Source: Candidatus Aminicenantota bacterium | GTDB lineage: Bacteria; Acidobacteriota; Aminicenantia; UBA2199 | DNA length: 32,510 bases | Assembly: GCA_022865785.1 (NCBI GenBank) | Contig: JALHTJ010000172.1 | Location: 1 to 32,510, forward strand | Direction: 5' to 3' | Part shown: in pieces, positions 15,598 to 22,347 of the stretch | Numbering within the stretch: the first letter of the stretch is position 1 | Layout: each line of letters begins with the position of its first letter | Program-made: the position numbers and the translations under genes | The notes under the pieces: model-generated | What the model saw: only the letters and a program-made list of their open reading frames with translations | Databases searched by the model: none | Told to the model about the DNA's origin: nothing

Positions 15598-15626
15598 TTG
15601 ACACGTATTTAAAAACAAACTATATT
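15598..15626 (+). promoter_or_regulatory. promoter of the kamA operon
   Basis: TTGACA (15598-15603), 17-nt AT-rich spacer, TATATT (15621-15626); 11 of 12 consensus bases. The transcription start would be near 15633, giving a short leader of about 22 nt that contains GGGAGG 8 nt before the TTG codon. Confidence 0.8.
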
Positions 15627-15654
15627 CTTAATTGAAAAGTGGGAGGCATAGAAA

Positions 15655-16980
15655 TTGAAAAAAGCCAATCGCCTTATGGCGATAAAAGAAGCTGAAATCC
15701 TCAGTGAGGAGGCTGAACCTCCAAGCAGGGCGCTGCTGGAGGAAAGCAACAACCCTGCCTCGTCGTTGCTCTTTCCCGAGTTAATACAGTTCCCCAATTC
15801 CAAACCCGATAAAACAGTTCTGAAGATCGGAGCCCGTTCACTGCAGTTCCTGAGAAAATATTTTCCATTGGCGACAAAGGATGACTGGAATAATTGGGAA
15901 TGGCAGCTGCGCAACAGTATCACCAGCTTGAAAGCACTGCAGCAAATTCTGCAGCTGTCCGATGATGAGGTGCGAGCCATGACCGTGCAGAGCGGCAGCC
16001 TGCCCTTGCGCGTCACTCCGTATTATGCCAGCCTGCTCGATCCACTTGACTCCATGCAGCCGCTGCGCCGCAGTGTCGTGCCGGTAACAGCCGAGCACCT
16101 GATCTCCTGCGGTGAAGCCGCCGACCCGCTGGGTGAAGATACCCACAGCCGCGTACCGGGATTGGTGCACCGCTATCCCGACCGGGTGCTTTTGCTGGTT
16201 ACCGGTTTCTGTTCGACCTATTGCCGTTATTGCACCCGCTCGCGTCTGGTGGGCGACCAGAACAAGCGCCATCTCAACCACGAACAGTGGGACCGGGCCC
16301 TTTCCTACATCGAACTGAATCCTGCCGTGCGCGATGTCCTGCTCTCCGGCGGTGACCCGCTGACTTTACCCGATGACAGCCTTGAATACCTGCTGACCCG
16401 TTTGAGTCGCATCCCCCACGTGGAATTCGTCCGCATTGGCACCAAGGTGCCTGTGACCATGCCGCAGCGCATCACCCATTCGCTGGTCAATATATTGAAA
16501 CGTTTCCGTCCCCTGTGGATGAGTATCCATTTCACCCACCCTGACGAGATCACTCCGGAAAGCGCCCAGGCTTGTGAACGGCTGGCCGATGCCGGCATTC
16601 CCTTGGGCAGTCAGACCGTGCTGCTGAAAGACATCAACGATTCGGTGCCGGTCATGAAAAAATTGATGCATGAACTGCTCAAGATCAGGGTCCGTCCATA
16701 TTATATGTACCAGTGCGATCCCATCCTCGGATCTTCCCATTTCCGCACCCCGGTGGAAAAAGGCCTGGAGATAATCGAAGGCCTGCGCGGCCACACCAGC
16801 GGCTACGCCGTTCCCCATTACGTTATCGATGCCCCGAACGGCGGCGGCAAGATCCCTCTGCTTCCCGATTATTACCAGGGACGAGCCGACGGCAACATAC
16901 TGCTGAGAAACTACCAACAAAAAATATACCGCTACCCCGATCAGAAGAGCGAAGGATCGGCGCCGGGAGAGGGTTTGTAA
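15655..16980 (+). CDS. kamA: lysine 2,3-aminomutase-like radical SAM enzyme
   Basis: A PLP-dependent radical SAM aminomutase, predicted to convert L-lysine to beta-lysine. The TTG start has GGGAGG 8 nt upstream. The 4Fe-4S motif is C186-x3-C190-x2-C193 (FCSTYCRYC), and PLP should bind K399 in DAPNGGGKIPL. In clostridial lysine aminomutase two Asp residues (D293, D330) hold the lysine side-chain amine; here D355 (YQCD) and D392 (IDAPNGGGK) occupy these places with identical spacing (37, and 7 to the PLP Lys), favouring lysine over glutamate as substrate. At 441 residues it is too long for EpmB, and no epmA or efp is nearby. It starts an operon with two ATP-grasp ligases, a GNAT and a CorA protein. 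Confidence 0.88.
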   Translation: MKKANRLMAIKEAEILSEEAEPPSRALLEESNNPASSLLFPELIQFPNSKPDKTVLKIGARSLQFLRKYFPLATKDDWNNWEWQLRNSITSLKALQQILQLSDDEVRAMTVQSGSLPLRVTPYYASLLDPLDSMQPLRRSVVPVTAEHLISCGEAADPLGEDTHSRVPGLVHRYPDRVLLLVTGFCSTYCRYCTRSRLVGDQNKRHLNHEQWDRALSYIELNPAVRDVLLSGGDPLTLPDDSLEYLLTRLSRIPHVEFVRIGTKVPVTMPQRITHSLVNILKRFRPLWMSIHFTHPDEITPESAQACERLADAGIPLGSQTVLLKDINDSVPVMKKLMHELLKIRVRPYYMYQCDPILGSSHFRTPVEKGLEIIEGLRGHTSGYAVPHYVIDAPNGGGKIPLLPDYYQGRADGNILLRNYQQKIYRYPDQKSEGSAPGEGL

Positions 16981-17064
16981 AAGTTAGTGCCAGGCTGAAA
17001 AACCGCTTGCGTATTTTTAGCAAGTGGAATAAAATCACCATGAAATCCAAACGCAGAGGAACCC

Positions 17065-18042
17065 ATGAACATTGGTTTAACCTATGATTTGAGGCAGGAT
17101 TACCTGGATGCAGGATACAGCGAAGAGCAAACCGCCGAGTTCGACAGTCCCGACACCATTGCCGCCATTGAGAAGGCGCTTATTGCCATGGGGCATAAGA
17201 CCATGCGCATCGGCAATGTAAAAAGTTTGGTTCAGCGGCTGGCCGCCGGCGAGCGCTGGGATATGATCTTCAACATCTGCGAAGGCATGTTCGGGTTGGG
17301 CCGTGAAGCCCAGGTGCCGGCCCTGCTCGATGCCTACCAGATCCCATATACGTTTTCCGGTCCTCTGGTGCTGGCTCTTACCCTGGACAAGGCTCTGACC
17401 AAGCGTGTGGTCCGCTCTCTGGGCGTGGCCACCCCAGATTTCGCCGTGGTCGCGGCCAAGGAGGATATCGCTGCCGTTGATCTGCCCTTTCCCCTCTTTG
17501 CCAAGCCCCTGGCCGAAGGCACGGGATTGGGCATCGATGCCAGGTCCAAGATAGATTCCCGCCGGCAGTTGACGGCCGTCTGTTGCGAATTGTTGGAAAA
17601 ATTCAAGCAGCCGGTGCTGGTGGAGACTTATCTGCCCGGTAGGGAGTTCACCGTCGGCATTGTCGGCAGCGGCACCGCGGCCGAAGCCATCGGGGTGATG
17701 GAAGTTTTTTTAAAACCAGAGGCCGAAGCCAATGCCTATTCATACGTCAACAAGGAGAACAGCGAGGAATTGGTCCAGTACGCACTGGCGCCCGAGGTGG
17801 AGGCCTCATCTTGCCGGGATGTGGCTTTGCGGACCTGGCGCGGCTTGGGTTGCCTTGATGCCGGCCGCGTCGACGTAAAAATGGACGGGAACGGTGCCGT
17901 TAATTTCATAGAGGTCAATCCCTTGGCCGGCTTGCATCACGAGCACTCCGACCTGCCGATCATCTGCAGCCTGGTGGGCATCCCTTTCCAGACGCTGATT
18001 GAGAGGATCATGGCTTCCGCCGGCCGCAGGGCACGCCCATGA
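17065..18042 (+). CDS. ATP-grasp ligase, D-Ala-D-Ala ligase-like (1)
   Basis: A 325-residue ATP-grasp enzyme that should form an amide bond via an acyl-phosphate. Features of the D-Ala-D-Ala ligase family are clear: FNICEGMFGLGREAQVPALL (about 69-88), LTLDKALTKRVV (about 105-116), the ATP-binding K147 in LFAKPLAEGTGLGI, E187 in VETYLPGREFTVGI, and metal ligands D270, E283 and N285 in RVDVKM and IEVNPLAGLHHEHSD. It is not placed with mur or fts genes, and its substrate region around 220-240 differs from true Ddl, so a role outside peptidoglycan is likely. It lies 84 bp after kamA and overlaps the next ligase by 4 bp (ATGA). Substrate unknown; beta-lysine is a contextual guess. Confidence 0.83.
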   Translation: MNIGLTYDLRQDYLDAGYSEEQTAEFDSPDTIAAIEKALIAMGHKTMRIGNVKSLVQRLAAGERWDMIFNICEGMFGLGREAQVPALLDAYQIPYTFSGPLVLALTLDKALTKRVVRSLGVATPDFAVVAAKEDIAAVDLPFPLFAKPLAEGTGLGIDARSKIDSRRQLTAVCCELLEKFKQPVLVETYLPGREFTVGIVGSGTAAEAIGVMEVFLKPEAEANAYSYVNKENSEELVQYALAPEVEASSCRDVALRTWRGLGCLDAGRVDVKMDGNGAVNFIEVNPLAGLHHEHSDLPIICSLVGIPFQTLIERIMASAGRRARP

Positions 18043-19028
18043 ATGGGAAAAAAGCGGTCATCCTGCACAGCCAGGTCGGGGAAGATTCGCCCAAGGACGA
18101 ACAGGACGTGCTGGTCCAGGCCGACGAGGTTTGCCAATCCCTGGCCGAACTGGGTTACCAGCCGGAGATCGTGCCTTTTTACCTTGATCTTGAGAAAAAT
18201 ATCCGCACCCTAAAAAAAATGGATCCGCTCTTTGTCTTCAACCTGGTGGAGACGGTGGAAGGCAACGGCCAGCTGATCCACCTGGCGCCGGCGCTGCTCG
18301 ACCACCTCGGCCTGCCCTACACCGGCAATAGCCAGGAAGCAATTTTCGTAACCTCCAACAAAGCCCTGTCCAAGAAACTGCTCTCTGCGGCCGGGGTGGC
18401 TTCCCCGCCCTGGCTGGGAGATGGAAATCCCCGGGATGCCGCTGCGCTGGGAGCGGGGAGGTACCTGCTGAAATCGGTCTGGGAGCATGCCAGCAATTGG
18501 TTTGACGACAGCTCCCTCGTCCAGGTCGGCGGTGCCGCGGAATTGGGCGCGCTGCTGGAGAAGAAGAACCGCAGCGGCCGCGGCCGCTTCTATGCCGAAA
18601 GCTATATCGATGGGCGTGAGTTCAACCTGGCCCTGCTGACCGGTGAATTTTTGCCGGCAGCGGAGATCCAATTTGTAGAATTCCCTGACGACAAATTGCG
18701 CATCGTCGATTTCCGTGCCAAATGGGAAGAGGCTTCGTTTGAATACACCCATACCCCGCGTACCTTTGATTTCCCAGCCGCCGATCAGCCTCTTCTTGCT
18801 GAGTTGCGGACCATAGCCGGACGCTGCTGGGATTTTTTCAACCTGAGCGGTTACGCCCGTGTCGATTTCCGGGTGGATAAAAACAACCGTCCCTGGGTGC
18901 TGGAGATCAATACCAATCCCTGCCTCTCTCCGGACGGAGGTTTCCATGCCGCCGCTGAACGGAACGGTCTGTCGTTCAGCAAAACAGTGGAAAGGATCGT
19001 CAATGATTGCCTGTCCGCTAAGAAATAG
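18039..19028 (+). CDS. ATP-grasp ligase, D-Ala-D-Ala ligase-like (2)
   Basis: A second, clearly different ATP-grasp ligase of 329 residues, translationally coupled to the first by an ATGA overlap. Visible elements are LFVFNLVETVEGNGQLIHL (about 64-82), GLPYTGNSQEAIFVTSNKAL, K145 in YLLKSVWEHAS, E187 in AESYIDGREFNLALL, and the metal site D276, E289, N291 in YARVDFRVD and VLEINTNPCLSPDGG. The 'W-E-H-A-S' stretch replaces the usual glycine-rich ATP loop of the first ligase, so the two are not recent duplicates and probably handle different substrates. In a beta-lysine operon, two successive ligations or activation of two different amino acids would explain the pair. Confidence 0.82.
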   Translation: MNGKKAVILHSQVGEDSPKDEQDVLVQADEVCQSLAELGYQPEIVPFYLDLEKNIRTLKKMDPLFVFNLVETVEGNGQLIHLAPALLDHLGLPYTGNSQEAIFVTSNKALSKKLLSAAGVASPPWLGDGNPRDAAALGAGRYLLKSVWEHASNWFDDSSLVQVGGAAELGALLEKKNRSGRGRFYAESYIDGREFNLALLTGEFLPAAEIQFVEFPDDKLRIVDFRAKWEEASFEYTHTPRTFDFPAADQPLLAELRTIAGRCWDFFNLSGYARVDFRVDKNNRPWVLEINTNPCLSPDGGFHAAAERNGLSFSKTVERIVNDCLSAKK

Positions 19029-19056
19029 AATCTTTGCTTGAATGACGGAGGAATCC

Positions 19057-19551
19057 ATGAATAAGTCCGCAGCGTTGGTTTTTCGCGAAAATGTTCTGCC
19101 CGGCGATCCCGTCGCGGTCAGAGGAATCGTAGCGTCAACGGGGTTTTTCTATGACCATGAGATCGATGTGGCGGTGGAACTGGTGGACGAGCGGCTGCAA
19201 AAGGGGCTGAAAAGCGGCTACCTTTTCCTGTTCGCCGCGCAGGGTGATCGTACGGTCGCTTACAGTTGTTTCGGAGAGATCGCCTGCAGCGAAGGCAGTT
19301 ACGACCTTTACTGGATTGCCGTACATGACGATTGTCGCAACCAGGGCATCGGTAAAATTCTGCTTGATAGGACAGAAGCGCTGATCGCCGGACGCAAAGG
19401 CCGCGCCATCTGGGTGGAAACTTCGGGCCAGGAAAAATACCTGCCGACACGGAAATTCTACCTGCGCTTGGGATACGAGGAGGAGGCAGTGCTCAAAGGT
19501 TTTTACAGTGCAAACGATGACAAGATCATCTATGTCAAAAGGTTGGTCTGA
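19057..19551 (+). CDS. GNAT-family N-acetyltransferase
   Basis: A single-domain acetyl-CoA-dependent acetyltransferase of 164 residues. The ATG at 19057 has GGAGGA 4 nt upstream; an earlier ATG at 19042 precedes that site and is unlikely. The acetyl-CoA loop is DDCRNQGIGKILLDRTE (R/Q-x-x-G-x-G/A type), preceded by the strand LYWIAV and followed by AIWVETS and a C-terminal FYLRLGYEEE. It is shorter than AblB (about 270 residues), the beta-lysine acetyltransferase of the acetyl-beta-lysine osmolyte pathway, so it is not an obvious AblB, but it may play the same role on beta-lysine or on the ligase product. It sits 28 bp after ligase 2 and 2 bp before the CorA gene. Confidence 0.85.
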   Translation: MNKSAALVFRENVLPGDPVAVRGIVASTGFFYDHEIDVAVELVDERLQKGLKSGYLFLFAAQGDRTVAYSCFGEIACSEGSYDLYWIAVHDDCRNQGIGKILLDRTEALIAGRKGRAIWVETSGQEKYLPTRKFYLRLGYEEEAVLKGFYSANDDKIIYVKRLV

Positions 19552-19553
19552 CC

Positions 19554-20621
19554 ATGGTCGAAACAATAAAAAAAAGATCGCTTAAAAGCGGCCTGCCTCC
19601 AGGCACGCTGATGCACATCGGCACCAAGAAGGCCATGGAGAGCCGCATCCGCATCCTGGATTACGACGAGGGTTCCGTGCGTGAAAAAAAACAGGCGACC
19701 TTCGACGATTGCCTTCCGTTCCGTGACAGCGATTCAGTGACCTGGATCGACATCGAGGGGCTCCAGGACGTCGGGCTGCTGGAACGCCTGGGCAACGGTT
19801 ACGGCCTGCACCCCCTGATTCTTGAGGATATCCTCAACACCGACCAGCGCCCCAAGTTCGATGACATGGATGGCTACATGTACGTGGTCCTAAAAATGCT
19901 GGATTATGACCCGGGCAGTTCGGATATCATTTCTGAACAGGTCAGCATCGTTTTCGGCCGCAATTTCGTGATCTCGATCCAGGAGGGGCGCGAAGGCGAT
20001 CCCTTCGATCCGTTGCGCGAGCGTATCCGCAGCGGCAAGGGGCGCATCCGTAAGTCGGGTCCCGACTACCTGGCCTATTCTCTGCTCGACGCCATCATCG
20101 ACCATTATTTCCTCATCCTGGAAAAAATCGCCGAAAGCATCGAAACGCTCGAGGAAAATCTGATCGGCGATCCCGGGCCGGAAACCCTGCGCCAGATCCA
20201 CCACCTGAAGCGGGAAATGATCTTTTTGCGCAAGTCGGCCTGGCCTTTGCGCGAAGTCATCTACGGCCTGGAAAAGAGCGATTCCGACCTGATCCGCCCA
20301 GGGACAAAGATATTTCTCCGCGACATCTACGACCATGCCGTGCACATCATCGACAGCATTGAAACCTATCGCGAGATGCTGTCCAGCATGCTGGACATCT
20401 ATCTTTCCTCGCTGAGCAACCGCATGAACCAGGTGATGAAGGTCCTGACCGTGATCGCCACCATTTTCATGCCCCTCACCTTTCTGGCCGGCATCTACGG
20501 CATGAACTTCAGGGTTATGCCCGAGCTCGGCTGGCGCTGGGGCTACCCGCTGGTGCTGCTCATCATGCTGGGTGTGGGCGGGCTGATGCTCTATTTTTTC
20601 AAAAAGAAAAACTGGCTGTAG
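19554..20621 (+). CDS. corA: CorA-family divalent cation channel
   Basis: A 355-residue CorA-type magnesium (or cobalt) transporter. The N-terminal 260 residues are the cytoplasmic funnel with ILEDILNTDQRPKFDDMDGY and a long helix around 190-285. Two membrane helices close the protein, the first ending in the family motif Y-G-M-N (G316-M317-N318), the second at about 330-348, followed by a basic tail FKKKNWL. The gene starts 2 bp after the GNAT stop, so it belongs to the kamA operon. Ion choice cannot be read from the sequence. Its linkage to a possible solute-synthesis operon may point to osmotic or ionic adjustment, which is an inference. Confidence 0.92.
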   Translation: MVETIKKRSLKSGLPPGTLMHIGTKKAMESRIRILDYDEGSVREKKQATFDDCLPFRDSDSVTWIDIEGLQDVGLLERLGNGYGLHPLILEDILNTDQRPKFDDMDGYMYVVLKMLDYDPGSSDIISEQVSIVFGRNFVISIQEGREGDPFDPLRERIRSGKGRIRKSGPDYLAYSLLDAIIDHYFLILEKIAESIETLEENLIGDPGPETLRQIHHLKREMIFLRKSAWPLREVIYGLEKSDSDLIRPGTKIFLRDIYDHAVHIIDSIETYREMLSSMLDIYLSSLSNRMNQVMKVLTVIATIFMPLTFLAGIYGMNFRVMPELGWRWGYPLVLLIMLGVGGLMLYFFKKKNWL

Positions 20622-20677
20622 TAACAATAAATCGACCATGGACATCGACTACGTGATGCTTGAGCAAACTCAGAGAT

Positions 20678-20771
20678 CATTCGTAATTCGTAATGTGATA
20701 ACGAAGAATTTTATTGTGATTTCAAATTTTTGCTTTTTCTCATCAGGCATCATATATCACGCATAACGATA
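20678..20771. repeat. palindromic microrepeat element 4 (degenerate)
   Basis: After corA, the left arm 20678-20704 (CGTAATTCGTAATGTGATAA) and right arm 20747-20771 (CATATATCACGCATAACGAT) are imperfect inverted repeats; the core pairs at 10 of 13 positions. The spacer of about 42 nt is AT-rich. It has the same design as the three elements at convergent junctions but is more eroded and lies between codirectional genes. Much of the 358-nt gap 20622-20979 is taken by this element; the rest holds the possible trpB2 promoter and a possible GC-rich hairpin at 20864-20901. Confidence 0.5.
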
Positions 20772-20798
20772 GTTCGCCTGCCGCCAACTCGTTCCGTA

Positions 20799-20827
20799 TT
20801 GACCGATACATTTTTTTGTGGTATGAA
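20799..20827 (+). promoter_or_regulatory. possible trpB2 promoter
   Basis: TTGACC (20799-20804), 17-nt spacer, TATGAA (20822-20827). The leader to the ATG at 20980 would be about 145 nt long. Within it, CGCCCGCC (20864-20871) can pair with GGTGGGCG (20894-20901) around a 22-nt loop. No short Trp-rich leader peptide or recognisable riboswitch is seen. Confidence 0.4.
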
Positions 20828-20979
20828 TATTCCCAATGTTACGTGATTCAGGTTTCTTGTCGTCGCCCGCCTTTGCCTGGCACTACGGTTGCTGGTGGGC
20901 GGCCCCGTCCGCCTGAAAATCTATCCATCCATCCTTTTTTTTATTTCCTGAAAATTAAAAAAATCCAAAGGAGAAAAAC

Positions 20980-22290
20980 ATGGAAAGATTTTCAACAAGA
21001 AAAAAAGAACATTTGCCGACCCATTTCTATAACATCAAGGCCGACCTGGCCGTTCAACCCAAGCCGCCCCTGGATCCACGCAGCGGTCAAGCCCTCGATC
21101 CCTCCGCGCTGCAGGCGATTTTCCCGCGCGCTTTCATTGATCAGGAGATCAGCCGCGAGCGTTATCTGCCGATTCCGACGGCGGTGCTGGAGGCCTACGC
21201 CCAGTTTCGCCCCACACCGCTAATTTATGCCGCTGAACTGAAAAAAAAGTTGCAGACACCGGCTCATATTTTTTACAAGTTCGAGGGTGTCAGCCCCACC
21301 GGCAGCCACAAGAGTAACACGGCACTGATGCAGGCCTATCTTGCCGCCGAAGAAGGGGTGAACACGCTGGTTACCGAAACCGGGGCCGGCCAGTGGGGCT
21401 CAGCCCTGGCTTACGCCGGCTCGCGCTTCGGCATCTCCACGCGGGTGTTCATGGTGCGGGCCAGTTACCGCCAAAAGCCCGGGCGGCGCACGCTCATGAG
21501 CCTGTTCGGGGCGCAGGTCGAAGAAAGTCCCGGACCCAACACCGAATCCGGCCGCGGTTATTTTTTAAAAAACGCCGATCATCCGGGCAGCCTGGGCATC
21601 GCCATTTCCGAAGCCGTGGAAACCGTCCTGAACAACCCGGCCAGCAAGTATGCCCTGGGCTCTGTATTAGACAGTGTGCTGCTGCATCAGACCGTGATCG
21701 GGCTGGAAGCGGAAAAGCAATTAAGTGAAATCGGCATGGAGCCGGACACGGTCATCGGCTGTGTGGGCGGCGGCTCCAATTTTGCGGGCATCAGTTTTCC
21801 TTTTATCAGAAAGAACCTGGTTGAGGGAAAAAAAATCGACTTCATCGCCGTGGAGCCCGAGGTTTGCCCTACACTGACCGGCGGGGAATTGCGCTATGAT
21901 CACGGCGACAGTGCCGGACTGACGCCGCTGCTGTACATGTATACTCTGGGGCGGGATTTCATTCCGCCGCCCATCCACGCCGGCGGCCTGCGCTACCACG
22001 GCATGGCGCCCCTGGTCAGCCACCTGGCCGCAACGGGGCAGGTGCGGGCTTGCTCCTACTCCCAGTCCGCCGTGTTCGCCGCCGCCAAAACTTTTTATGT
22101 CAGCGAAGGGGTGCTGCCGGCACCCGAATCGGCACATGCCATAGCCGCTGTTATCGAGGCAGCCAATCAGGCCGCGCGCACAGGAGAGGAAAAAATCATA
22201 CTGTTCAATCTTTCCGGGCACGGTTTTTTTGATATCGGCGCCTACGAGTCGAACGGCGGCGCCTCCAGTTCAACTGCAGTGCCGGCCTGA
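20980..22290 (+). CDS. trpB2: tryptophan synthase beta-like protein TrpB2
   Basis: A PLP enzyme of the TrpB2 (TrpB-related) group, which joins indole with serine or a similar donor to give tryptophan. The 436-residue protein is longer than TrpB1, as usual for this group. PLP should bind K111 in GVSPTGSHKSNTA; TETGAGQWGSALAYAGSRFG and the phosphate-binding glycine run GCVGGGSNFAGISF are typical; the catalytic Glu is expected in the TETGAGQ stretch. The start has AAAGGAG at optimal distance. It stands alone, without trpA or other trp genes, so indole salvage or partnering with a distant trpA is likely. Confidence 0.93.
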   Translation: MERFSTRKKEHLPTHFYNIKADLAVQPKPPLDPRSGQALDPSALQAIFPRAFIDQEISRERYLPIPTAVLEAYAQFRPTPLIYAAELKKKLQTPAHIFYKFEGVSPTGSHKSNTALMQAYLAAEEGVNTLVTETGAGQWGSALAYAGSRFGISTRVFMVRASYRQKPGRRTLMSLFGAQVEESPGPNTESGRGYFLKNADHPGSLGIAISEAVETVLNNPASKYALGSVLDSVLLHQTVIGLEAEKQLSEIGMEPDTVIGCVGGGSNFAGISFPFIRKNLVEGKKIDFIAVEPEVCPTLTGGELRYDHGDSAGLTPLLYMYTLGRDFIPPPIHAGGLRYHGMAPLVSHLAATGQVRACSYSQSAVFAAAKTFYVSEGVLPAPESAHAIAAVIEAANQAARTGEEKIILFNLSGHGFFDIGAYESNGGASSSTAVPA

Positions 22291-22347
22291 GATAGCGGCT
22301 GGGAATTATCCCCGGATGTGTTAAAATGAAAACTGAGGTATGCGGCC

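Noticed and set aside
15655-16980. KamA as EpmB, the enzyme for EF-P lysyl modification
   Set aside because: The protein is about 100 residues longer than EpmB and no epmA or efp gene is nearby; cannot be excluded genome-wide.
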